Origin: Armatimonadetes bacterium UBA1398
GTDB lineage: Bacteria > Armatimonadota > Zipacnadia > UBA1398
DNA length: 20,251 bases
Assembly (NCBI GenBank): GCA_002305165.1
Contig: DBQI01000018.1
Coordinates: 1-20,251, forward strand
Direction: 5' to 3'
In this document: positions 1-6,687 of the stretch, one piece after another
Position numbering within the stretch: the stretch's first letter is position 1
Layout: the number at the start of each line of letters is the position of its first letter
The notes under the pieces: model-generated
Told to the model about the DNA's origin: nothing
Seen by the model: the letters and a program-made list of their open reading frames with translations, nothing else
The model's database searches: none
Position numbers and translations under genes: made by a program

Positions 1-43
1 ATGCAAAACAACGAAAAGACCCTGGGCGGGGGCCGAGTTCGCC

Positions 44-72
44 TTGCCCCCTGGAATGGGTCAGACTACAAT
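44..72 (+). promoter_or_regulatory. sigma70-type promoter of the methyltransferase gene at 80
   Basis: A -35 box TTGCCC at 44-49 and a -10 box TACAAT at 67-72 are separated by exactly 17 bases. Transcription would be expected to begin about 7 bases after the -10, at or next to the ATG at 80, so the mRNA would be leaderless. The same two boxes with the same spacing occur before the ECF sigma gene (6075-6103), which strengthens both calls. Confidence 0.6.
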
Positions 73-79
73 GATGAGC

Positions 80-820
80 ATGGTTGCCCAGGTCGACAAG
101 CTTGTCTATCGCGATCCCAGCATCTACGCCGGACTCGCCCGCTGTCGGGAGTTCCCCAGCCTCGGCGACCTGCTCGCCGCCAGGGATGTCAAGCGCGTCC
201 TCGACGTTGGGTGCGGGGATGGACGGCACCTCGCCTACCTTCGGAGTCTCTGCATCCTCGGCGCCGGGGTCGATGCCGCGCCGGCCCTCTGTGTCGAGGC
301 CAGAGCGGTGAACCCGGATGCCACGATCCTCGAGGGCGATGCCCTCGAAGCGGAACTCGGGTCAGGCTACGACGCGGTGCTCTGCCTGGGGTCCACGCTG
401 CAGTACTGGACCACCAACGAGGAGCTTGATCTGATTCTCGGTCGTATGCGCGATGCCTTGAGTCCGGGAGGCCTCCTCGTTCTCGATCTCAACAACTTCG
501 GTGAGCTGCTTGAGGCACGCGTGTTCCGGCGCGTCTCGGTCAAGAACCATACGGTCGACTGCCGGCAGCTGAAGGAGAAGCTCGAGCTTCAGATCGATGC
601 TCACCAGCAGGTCGTCCTCGCCGAGTGGCAGTGGCTACTCGAGGGTGAGGAGCAGCCGTTCAGAGACCGTAGCGCGTACCGGATCCTCTTGCCTCAAGAG
701 ACGAGGAAGTTTCTGGAGTCTCAGGGCTACACGGATGTCACCTTCCCTGACATCGAGTTCGCTGCGGGGTTCAGGGAGATCGACGGTTCCAGACTGGTGG
801 TCACCGCACGGAAGCGTTAG
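80..820 (+). CDS. class I SAM-dependent methyltransferase
   Basis: The protein transfers a methyl group from S-adenosylmethionine to an unknown acceptor. With the start at 80 it has 246 residues. Motif I is VLDVGCGDG (residues 40-48), followed by an acidic strand-2 region (GVDAAP), a GDALEA segment, YDAVLCLGSTLQYW (strand 4) and LSPGGLLVLDLNNF (strand 5). The C-terminal third is a mixed strand/helix region like that of small-molecule methyltransferases. I chose the ATG at 80 because a -10 box ends 7 bases before it and no Shine-Dalgarno is visible; other in-frame starts are TTG 44 (inside the -35 box) and ATG 71 or 74. The frame is open to the left window edge, so a longer protein cannot be formally excluded. 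It converges on the anti-sigma gene with only 7 bases between the stop codons. Its layout resembles the methyltransferase at 15071. Substrate unknown; the family is secure. Confidence 0.85.
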   Translation: MVAQVDKLVYRDPSIYAGLARCREFPSLGDLLAARDVKRVLDVGCGDGRHLAYLRSLCILGAGVDAAPALCVEARAVNPDATILEGDALEAELGSGYDAVLCLGSTLQYWTTNEELDLILGRMRDALSPGGLLVLDLNNFGELLEARVFRRVSVKNHTVDCRQLKEKLELQIDAHQQVVLAEWQWLLEGEEQPFRDRSAYRILLPQETRKFLESQGYTDVTFPDIEFAAGFREIDGSRLVVTARKR

Positions 821-827
821 GGCAGCC

Positions 828-3800
828 TCAGAGCTGGCCAGCGCCCGCTGGCACCAGATCAGCACCCCACTGTGATTCAGTGACCCGCGACACTCGCCGC
901 GCCCTCGCCCTGAAGGACACGGACTTCGCCTGGCCGGCGGGCAGGTCACCCAGCAGCATGCGCAGGACGTTGCCGTCTGCCACGTAGGCCTTGATGGCGC
1001 CCGTGGCGAGGGCGTCCTCCAGGTCGGGCGCGTACGCGTCTACCCCCGCCGGGAGTGTGAGTCGCATCTCCACGCATCGGAGGGCGTCCCTCCCGCCATT
1101 CGTGGCCGTCGCGCGTACCTGCCCCACCGCACCGTCGCCCACGGGCTTCAGTGAAGCGACGGCCCCCGCGAGGCGCGGCTCCCCGGCCGGGGCCAGGACG
1201 ACATAGTGGACCAGTTCCCCTCCGGCCGAGCGGATGGTGGCATCCGGGCCCCCCACCGGCACTGACATCCAGCGGTCAGGAGGCAGGTCGACGACAGTCT
1301 GGGCGCCGAGGGACTCCATGGTGACCCGGACGTCTCCGCCAGCCGCGTCGCGCATCATCTCTAAAAGCGCCAGCGAGCAGACTCCGGTAGTTGACGAGCC
1401 GCCGAAGACCTGGTCGCCCGCCCGAAGCTCCGCGAGTCGCTGGATAAGCCACTGGCGCGTTGGCCTCGAGGGGGACTTGGGGTCGACACGTTCGAGCGCC
1501 AGGGCGCAGAGCGCCGTCACCTCGGCCTCAGCCATAGCGCCGCCGCAACCGAACACCGAGACTCCCTGGGGCACGGCCTCCTCACCCGCCAGGGGCTCCG
1601 CCACTCGCGCCAGCCTCTCCGCCACCTCGCGAGCTTGATCTTCCAGGCCGAGAGCATGGAAGGCGAGAGCGGCGATGGCGAGACGCTCCGGACCAACGGG
1701 AGCGCCCTGTTCCGACTGCCGAACGGCGATCGCGAGCAGTGGAAGGGCGGAGTCGGGCGATGCCCCCGCTTCGGCCAGGGCCCAGGCAGCCAGGGCGCGT
1801 TGTGAGTCAGTCATCGTCTCGGAAGCCTCGAAGCAGATCTGCATGAGCCCATCGCGCGCCGCGGGCAAGGCAGCCTCGGCCTCGGGGGACCACGGCGCGG
1901 CAGCCGCGAGGGCAAGCACGGCCAGGGCGGAGGATCGGGGATCCGGCGCGGCGCCGACCGTTTGACCGAAGGCGGCGCCCGAACGGTGAGCCAGCACGGC
2001 CTTCGCGCCCGCGACGATACGTTGTCCGGCCTGGAGTCTCGCATCCCGGCTGCTCGCATCGGAGCCGCTCCACGCCTCCATGGCGCGGTCGGCGATGAGC
2101 ACGGCCCAGACGGCTCCGTCGATGGTCAACCAAGGTGGCTTCAGCGCGTCCATCGCTTGGTTGAGAAGGGCTTTCCTACCGTGGGCCAGCATGAGTCGCC
2201 CCCGGGCGCCGACCTGGGCTCCGACGGGTATCTCCGTCCCACCGCGTCCCGCGACGCCCGCGGCCAGGACGATCCTCTCCGGCGCCTCCCTGGCGATCAC
2301 GGTCCGTGAGGCAGCCCAGGTCTCGCCGCTCCCGACAACCGCGGAGGCCTCGATCAGCACGGTTCCAGGGTCGGATGGGACGATGACCGCGTAAGAGACG
2401 GCGGAGGACTGGGGGGCAACCTCGAGGGTAGACTCGCCCCCCTCCACCACGCGCGCGCCGGTTGCCGATAGCGCGACGGTAGCGCGCAAGATCGCGCGCC
2501 CTCGGTTCACCACTCGCACGGCGGCGGCAAGTGGCTCACCAACCTGCGCCCCGGCATCCACGTCGAGGGAGAACCAGTGCGGCGGGCGCACGGCGATGGG
2601 CCATTCCGCGAACCCTAGGCTCCCGTCGTTACCGACCGCCAACACCGCGCATCGGAAGTCCGAGGCACGTTCGGGCATCCGTACGATCAGGGTAGGGTCC
2701 TCGCCCGCGTCATCTACGGACCGAGGGCTGGCAGTGGCAGCGGGCAGGTGAGCGGTGACCTGGGAGATCGGCGCGACGAGCATCCCGTTGCTCGGGGAGA
2801 CGGGCGCCTCCTCGCGGGCCCCATCAGGGAGGGCGGGCCCGCTCGGCGACTGGGGATAGGCCAGTTCCTGGTGCGGCCAGACGGCGCCCACGACTGCGAG
2901 CGCGATAGCGAGGCCGCAGAGGACCATGTCAGTCCTAAGCCGTCGCACGTAGTCGGCGGCGGCCTCCTCCTCGCCCACGCCGAGAGCCCCCCGGACGCGC
3001 AGCCTACCGCCGATAAGAAGTCCGACGAAGACGATGCCGAAGAGCAGCGCGAGGCTTGCCGCCGATGCGCGGAACACCCGAACCTGACGGGCCCTCATCT
3101 GCGACTGCTGCAGTGGCGGTCCATCAACGGTCACCTGCGGATCGGCGGCGTTCACTCCCGCAGCCGTGAGGAAGACGCGTGAGGGCCTGCGAACCTGTGA
3201 CGGTCGATCGCCTCGCACCCACGAGAGAGCGAGCCGGTCGAGGTCTCGCTGCCTGACGATATCGAGCGCCCGAAGGCTCAGGCAGAGGTAGTCTAGCGCG
3301 GGGTGCACGTCCGGCGGCGCGGCCGAGCGATCCGTTGGAGTCAGCGCCCCGAACACTCGCCCCTGCCATCGGCCGCCCGCCTGACCGACTCGGATCGAAG
3401 CTCTGTTCTCTCCGGGTTCAGAGGGGCTGTTGCTCCAGGACAAGGTCAAGCGACGGGTGGGGTCGATCAGAACCGCGGGCACCGTTCCAGGCACGGGTTG
3501 GCCGGGCCAGCGCGCGCAGATGCCCACTGTCCCCGCCATCGTGGCATCCACGGGCACGTAGAGCCGCGCCTCCCCGCCGCGCAGCTCCACGGCCGTGCCG
3601 GAGACCGGCTGACCATCCCGCAGGAGGTCGACGAGAGCGAGGCCATCGACATCGGAGTAGAGATCGATGGACAGGGTCTCCCCCGGCCGAGCCAGTCCTC
3701 GATCGGGCACTGCCACCAGAGAGCCGGGCTCGGCGGGCGTGAACGACAGCCGGAGGGTGCCGTAGCGGCCCCGATCGTCGGTCGCGCTCAGGCGCAGATC

Positions 3801-5288
3801 AACACGGCTGTCCGGGGTCACCGTTCCTGCCCACAGCTCAGCCACCCCGTCGGGGCCCGTGGCCAAGGCAACCGGGCTGCCACGGAGCGAGCCGCTCAGA
3901 CGAGCGGGGGCGGGCAGACCGAGGTCATCGAACACGAACACCTCGATGACGCCATTGCGGCCCGGAACGAGGACGCCGCCCTGGGGGACAGCGAGCAGGC
4001 GGAGGGATCGTCCCAGCAGAGGGGCGCGCATGGCGCCTCGGCCCTCTTCGAGGTGCGGTCCCTCGAACCGCGCGCTCACGTCGAGGGTGCCAGCATCGCC
4101 GCCCGTTGGGGCGGTAAGCCAGGCCGTTGCCCTTCCCTCCGAGTCGCTCGATCGGGCCTGCCGCAGCCTCTGGGCCGTGCGGCCCAGGCCGGTGGCCAAC
4201 TGGGCCGAAGCGCCAACGGCGGGGGCGCCCGACGGCAAGCGTCCCACCGCGGTAACCCGAACCGAGTCCCCCGGCGCCGCGGGCGACGGCTCCACGCTTA
4301 GGGCCACATCGATGTCGGAGCCGCGGCGCCGCTCCGCGTGGAAAGGGTACTCGCGTCGCACGAGGTCGTGTTCGAGCACGGCGCGGTAGGTTCCGGCCGG
4401 GAGGTCGGAGGGAAGCGAGGCGCTGGCACGCACGTGCCCCGAGTCGTCCGTGCGGGCAGTGCGGATCAGGTAGGGGGTGCCGTCCGCGGCCAGGATAGAG
4501 AGTCGAACTTCCTCATCCCGGGCTGGCCGCGAGCTGGCGCGGTGCAGAACCAGACCTGCCACGGTGAAGGCGTCACCAGGCGCTACCGGGGCCCGGTCTA
4601 TCCACAGGAACGCGCGACGCCTCGGCACGATGCGCAGCCCACGCTCAGCCTCTGTCGCACCGATGCCGTCGCCAGCTCGGACCTCCAGCACGACGTCCAT
4701 GGGTTCGACTGCGGCTGGGGCCCGGAGCACGCCGTGGAAGTAGCCGGAAGCATCCGTGAAGCCCGTGGCCACCGATACGGGGCCATGCGCCCGCCGCCCC
4801 GACAACGTCAGTGACAGCGAGACCGGCTCCCTAACGAGAGGGCCATCGGTCGAGACATCGGTGCAACGCACCCGAACGGCCAGGGCGCCGTCGTCGGCAG
4901 CCGTTCCGGGCCACTGCAGCTCAAGCTGCCGGTGCGCAGCGTACAAGGGGCCGAGTAGGGTGGGCACAGTAACGAGGACCAGTGCCCCCAGGATCACCGC
5001 CGCTCCCAGCAGGACAGTCGTCCTCAGCCTGACGGCGGGCCGCGTGCCCGCCCGTAGCCGGCGTGCCCGGGTTACTCCCGAGCGGATACGCCGCAAGGCC
5101 TCGGTATCGCCAGCCTCGACCTCGCCCAAGGCCACATCGACGGCGCGTTCGGTGGCGCGGACCCGCTCGAGCTCGGCGCGGCACTCCTCGCACTCAGCGA
5201 GGTGCGCCTCGAGTTCGTCCCGGTCGGCGTCGCCCAGATCCCCATCCAGGTAGAGGAGCAACCGCCACTTGGCGTCATCGCACCGCAA
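828..5288 (-). CDS. anti-sigma zinc-finger / alpha-2-macroglobulin-like fusion protein
   Basis: This 1486-residue membrane protein probably holds the upstream ECF sigma factor inactive. Residues 1-60 form a zf-HC2 anti-sigma domain with H29, C33 and C36 in an HxxxCxxC motif. An Arg-rich stretch precedes transmembrane helix 1 (about 87-112). Outside come an MG2-like domain (about 226-318, with an APGDAFTVAG strand and an AGTYRAVLEHD end), further MG and bait-region-type domains (about 325-655), a transmembrane hairpin (about 742-761 and 787-804 around an Arg-rich loop), a PF00207-like A2M domain (about 850-925), an alpha-helical toroid region (about 1030-1310) and a receptor-binding-like C terminus (about 1380-1470). 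No CxEQ thioester motif is present. The start is TTG at 5288, with GAGG 8 bases upstream and a stop codon a short way further up in frame. It lies 68 bases after the sigma gene, almost certainly in one operon. The zinc finger, helices and A2M domains are seen or match family patterns; sensing of proteases or envelope damage is inference. Confidence 0.85.
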   Translation of the reverse strand: MRCDDAKWRLLLYLDGDLGDADRDELEAHLAECEECRAELERVRATERAVDVALGEVEAGDTEALRRIRSGVTRARRLRAGTRPAVRLRTTVLLGAAVILGALVLVTVPTLLGPLYAAHRQLELQWPGTAADDGALAVRVRCTDVSTDGPLVREPVSLSLTLSGRRAHGPVSVATGFTDASGYFHGVLRAPAAVEPMDVVLEVRAGDGIGATEAERGLRIVPRRRAFLWIDRAPVAPGDAFTVAGLVLHRASSRPARDEEVRLSILAADGTPYLIRTARTDDSGHVRASASLPSDLPAGTYRAVLEHDLVRREYPFHAERRRGSDIDVALSVEPSPAAPGDSVRVTAVGRLPSGAPAVGASAQLATGLGRTAQRLRQARSSDSEGRATAWLTAPTGGDAGTLDVSARFEGPHLEEGRGAMRAPLLGRSLRLLAVPQGGVLVPGRNGVIEVFVFDDLGLPAPARLSGSLRGSPVALATGPDGVAELWAGTVTPDSRVDLRLSATDDRGRYGTLRLSFTPAEPGSLVAVPDRGLARPGETLSIDLYSDVDGLALVDLLRDGQPVSGTAVELRGGEARLYVPVDATMAGTVGICARWPGQPVPGTVPAVLIDPTRRLTLSWSNSPSEPGENRASIRVGQAGGRWQGRVFGALTPTDRSAAPPDVHPALDYLCLSLRALDIVRQRDLDRLALSWVRGDRPSQVRRPSRVFLTAAGVNAADPQVTVDGPPLQQSQMRARQVRVFRASAASLALLFGIVFVGLLIGGRLRVRGALGVGEEEAAADYVRRLRTDMVLCGLAIALAVVGAVWPHQELAYPQSPSGPALPDGAREEAPVSPSNGMLVAPISQVTAHLPAATASPRSVDDAGEDPTLIVRMPERASDFRCAVLAVGNDGSLGFAEWPIAVRPPHWFSLDVDAGAQVGEPLAAAVRVVNRGRAILRATVALSATGARVVEGGESTLEVAPQSSAVSYAVIVPSDPGTVLIEASAVVGSGETWAASRTVIAREAPERIVLAAGVAGRGGTEIPVGAQVGARGRLMLAHGRKALLNQAMDALKPPWLTIDGAVWAVLIADRAMEAWSGSDASSRDARLQAGQRIVAGAKAVLAHRSGAAFGQTVGAAPDPRSSALAVLALAAAAPWSPEAEAALPAARDGLMQICFEASETMTDSQRALAAWALAEAGASPDSALPLLAIAVRQSEQGAPVGPERLAIAALAFHALGLEDQAREVAERLARVAEPLAGEEAVPQGVSVFGCGGAMAEAEVTALCALALERVDPKSPSRPTRQWLIQRLAELRAGDQVFGGSSTTGVCSLALLEMMRDAAGGDVRVTMESLGAQTVVDLPPDRWMSVPVGGPDATIRSAGGELVHYVVLAPAGEPRLAGAVASLKPVGDGAVGQVRATATNGGRDALRCVEMRLTLPAGVDAYAPDLEDALATGAIKAYVADGNVLRMLLGDLPAGQAKSVSFRARARRVSRVTESQWGADLVPAGAGQL

Positions 5289-5356
5289 GGCAAGACCTCG
5301 AGTCCCGGCCAGTCGCCCGGTCAGTTAGCGCGTAGGTGAGGAGAAAGGATAGGCGC

Positions 5357-5989
5357 TCAGTCGGGGAGGCTCAGCCCGCAGGCCTCGAGCCGCTCCCGAA
5401 GCATCGTCATGCCGCGAGCAAGCCGCTTGGCCGTGGCCTCCACGGAGATCCCCAGGACCTCGGCGATCTCCCGGGTCGACATGCCCTGCAAGCACCTGCA
5501 GGAGACGGCCGCGCGGTATGTGGACGGCATCCCCGCCAGCACCCGCCGGATCACGCGGGCGCTGTCCGCTTGCTCGACGAGTCGGTCCGGCGTCGGTGCG
5601 GGATCCTTGACCGTATCCAGCACACGGGGCACTCGCTCGGCCATCCGGCCCCGTCTACGGTGCCACATGCGGCACTGGTTCGAGGCGATCCCATACAGCC
5701 AGGGACCGAAGGGCCGGTCGGCGTTGTAGCTGCCCAGGCACTCGAAAGCAGCCAGGAAGGTGGCCTGAGTCAAGTCCTCCGCATCGGCCGGCGAGCCCGT
5801 CGCCCTCATGCAAAAGGCATGAATCCGCGCGGCGTAGCGGTCGACGAGAGCATCGAAGTCCACCGAGGCGCCCGACTGGGCGCGAAGGGCGAGCACTTCA
5901 TCTTTAGCTAGCAGCAAAGCACTCCCCCCATCGCTCTCTACCTCCGTCAGAACATCCTTGGTCCGGAGGCCTGATGTCGGGACAGCCAT
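5357..5989 (-). CDS. ECF-family RNA polymerase sigma factor
   Basis: A group 4 (extracytoplasmic function) sigma factor that directs RNA polymerase to a stress or surface regulon. In the 210-residue form, region 2 covers about 45-113, including EDLTQATFLAAFECL and the promoter-melting/recognition part PFGPWLYGIASNQCRMWHRR. Region 4 covers about 138-195 with the helix-turn-helix STREIAEVLGISVEATAKRL. The anti-sigma gene follows 68 bases downstream. The start is uncertain. A longer frame reaches TTG 6103, but that codon lies inside the -35 box, so it cannot be used from this promoter. ATG 5989 is the next in-frame ATG but has no clear Shine-Dalgarno. TTG 5917 has GGGGGGAG just upstream and gives a typical ECF N terminus. 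An ATG at 5931 has an ideal GGAGGT but is out of frame by one base across a six-G run. The family call is secure; the first 24 residues are not. Confidence 0.9.
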   Translation of the reverse strand: MAVPTSGLRTKDVLTEVESDGGSALLLAKDEVLALRAQSGASVDFDALVDRYAARIHAFCMRATGSPADAEDLTQATFLAAFECLGSYNADRPFGPWLYGIASNQCRMWHRRRGRMAERVPRVLDTVKDPAPTPDRLVEQADSARVIRRVLAGMPSTYRAAVSCRCLQGMSTREIAEVLGISVEATAKRLARGMTMLRERLEACGLSLPD

Positions 5990-6074
5990 ACATGCGTACA
6001 GCCGCGGGAATCTCCTGCCACACGGCACGCGAGCGGCAATCGTCCGCCGCGCTCCATGCGCGATTCCAACAGGT

Positions 6075-6103
6075 ATTGTAGGGCTGGAAGACCCGTCCGG
6101 CAA
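6075..6103 (-). promoter_or_regulatory. sigma70-type promoter of the ECF sigma operon
   Basis: Reading the minus strand, TTGCCG (6103-6098) and TACAAT (6080-6075) are separated by exactly 17 bases, close to the housekeeping consensus. Transcription would start near 6068. This would drive the sigma and anti-sigma genes, leaving a leader of about 80 bases to ATG 5989 or about 150 bases to TTG 5917. No ECF-type autoregulatory promoter is evident here, so basal expression probably comes from the main sigma factor. Confidence 0.65.
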
Positions 6104-6122
6104 GAACGGCGACGCGGTACCT

Positions 6123-6147
6123 CGGTCACGCAGGGGCGCCGTGACCG
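6123..6147 (-). terminator. hairpin between the Gly/Tyr-rich gene and the sigma operon
   Basis: A perfect 8-bp stem (CGGTCACG at 6123-6130, CGTGACCG at 6140-6147) encloses a 9-base loop. It begins 6 bases past the stop codon of the Gly/Tyr-rich gene and lies just before the sigma promoter, the right place for a transcription stop. No U-tract follows, so termination may be inefficient or need Rho. Confidence 0.45.
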
Positions 6148-6153
6148 GTCAGT

Positions 6154-6585
6154 CTACCGCCAGCCATACGAGAAGTTGCCGCCACCGGACCCGCCGTAGC
6201 CATAGCCGCTGTAGCCGCCGACGCTCCCGCGACCGCCGTACCCGTAGCCGCCTCGATACCCACCGGCGCCCTGGTTGCCGTAGCCGCCGTAGCCTCCATA
6301 CCCCCCGTAGCCGCCCCAGCCCTGATTACCGTACCCGCCTCGGCCGCCGAAGCCTCTGCCGCCGCCCATGAGGTCCTCATTCAGGTGAATGACGCTGCCC
6401 CCGAGCAACTGGGCGAGCGCGGGAGCACCGACGAACTGAGGTTCATAGACGACAGTGATCAGGTCATCGGGGTCGACTGGACCGTCGTTCGTGCCCAAGA
6501 GGCCGCCTCCCACTCCCTGGGCCACCGCGGAGCCTGCGAGCAAGGACAGCGCGCCGACGAGCAAGAGCGCGTAGCGTAGCCGCAT
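6154..6585 (-). CDS. small secreted Gly/Tyr-rich protein with secretin-like N-terminal segment
   Basis: The protein has 143 residues. A signal peptide covers about residues 1-23 (cleavage likely after AVA). Residues about 40-72 (DDLITVVYEPQFVGAPALAQ and on) resemble the strand-helix-strand of secretin N-domains, where a VVY-type strand precedes an xxLAQLLGG helix; this is a pattern match by eye only. Residues 74-139 are low-complexity Gly with Tyr, Arg, Asn and Ser, mostly GGYGGYG-type units. I chose ATG 6585 because GAGG lies 8 bases upstream; ATG 6591 would leave only 2 bases. Such Gly/Tyr tracts occur in surface or matrix proteins and can self-associate. It is co-directional with the sigma operon but separated by a hairpin and the sigma promoter. 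A possible ECF-type promoter precedes it. Function unknown. Confidence 0.75.
   Translation of the reverse strand: MRLRYALLLVGALSLLAGSAVAQGVGGGLLGTNDGPVDPDDLITVVYEPQFVGAPALAQLLGGSVIHLNEDLMGGGRGFGGRGGYGNQGWGGYGGYGGYGGYGNQGAGGYRGGYGYGGRGSVGGYSGYGYGGSGGGNFSYGWR
6169..6366 (-). repeat. Gly/Tyr low-complexity coding repeat
   Basis: This stretch encodes imperfect tandem units such as GGYGGYGGYGGYGNQG, with two GYGNQG blocks. At DNA level it reads on the plus strand as repeated ccgtagcc/ccgccgta units. Repeat number could vary by slippage between strains. Confidence 0.7.
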
Positions 6586-6611
6586 GGTCATCACCTCGAC
6601 TCGGTTAGGAC

Positions 6612-6637
6612 GACGCGCCACAAACCGCGCCGGTCCC
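6612..6637 (-). promoter_or_regulatory. possible ECF-type promoter of the Gly/Tyr-rich gene
   Basis: On the minus strand GGGACC (6637-6632) is followed after 16 bases by CGTC (6615-6612), close to the GGAACC-N16-CGTC pattern of many ECF sigma factors. The predicted start near 6606 leaves a leader of about 20 bases holding the GAGG ribosome site. The central AAC of the -35 is GAC here, which weakens the case. Confidence 0.3.
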
Positions 6638-6687
6638 TCACATGTTGGACCTCGACGTCGGCTCGGTGATTCGGTCGCCCGCTGGGT

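Noticed and set aside
1..429. A 142-codon frame starting at the first base of the window.
   Set aside because: It overlaps the methyltransferase in another frame and its translation is Arg/Pro-rich without motifs.
3303..4301. A 332-codon plus-strand frame opposite the anti-sigma/A2M gene.
   Set aside because: No ribosome site, no motif, and its codons mirror the real gene on the other strand.
5990..6103. Extending the sigma factor to TTG 6103.
   Set aside because: This codon is part of the -35 box of the operon promoter, and the extra residues do not resemble any ECF N terminus.
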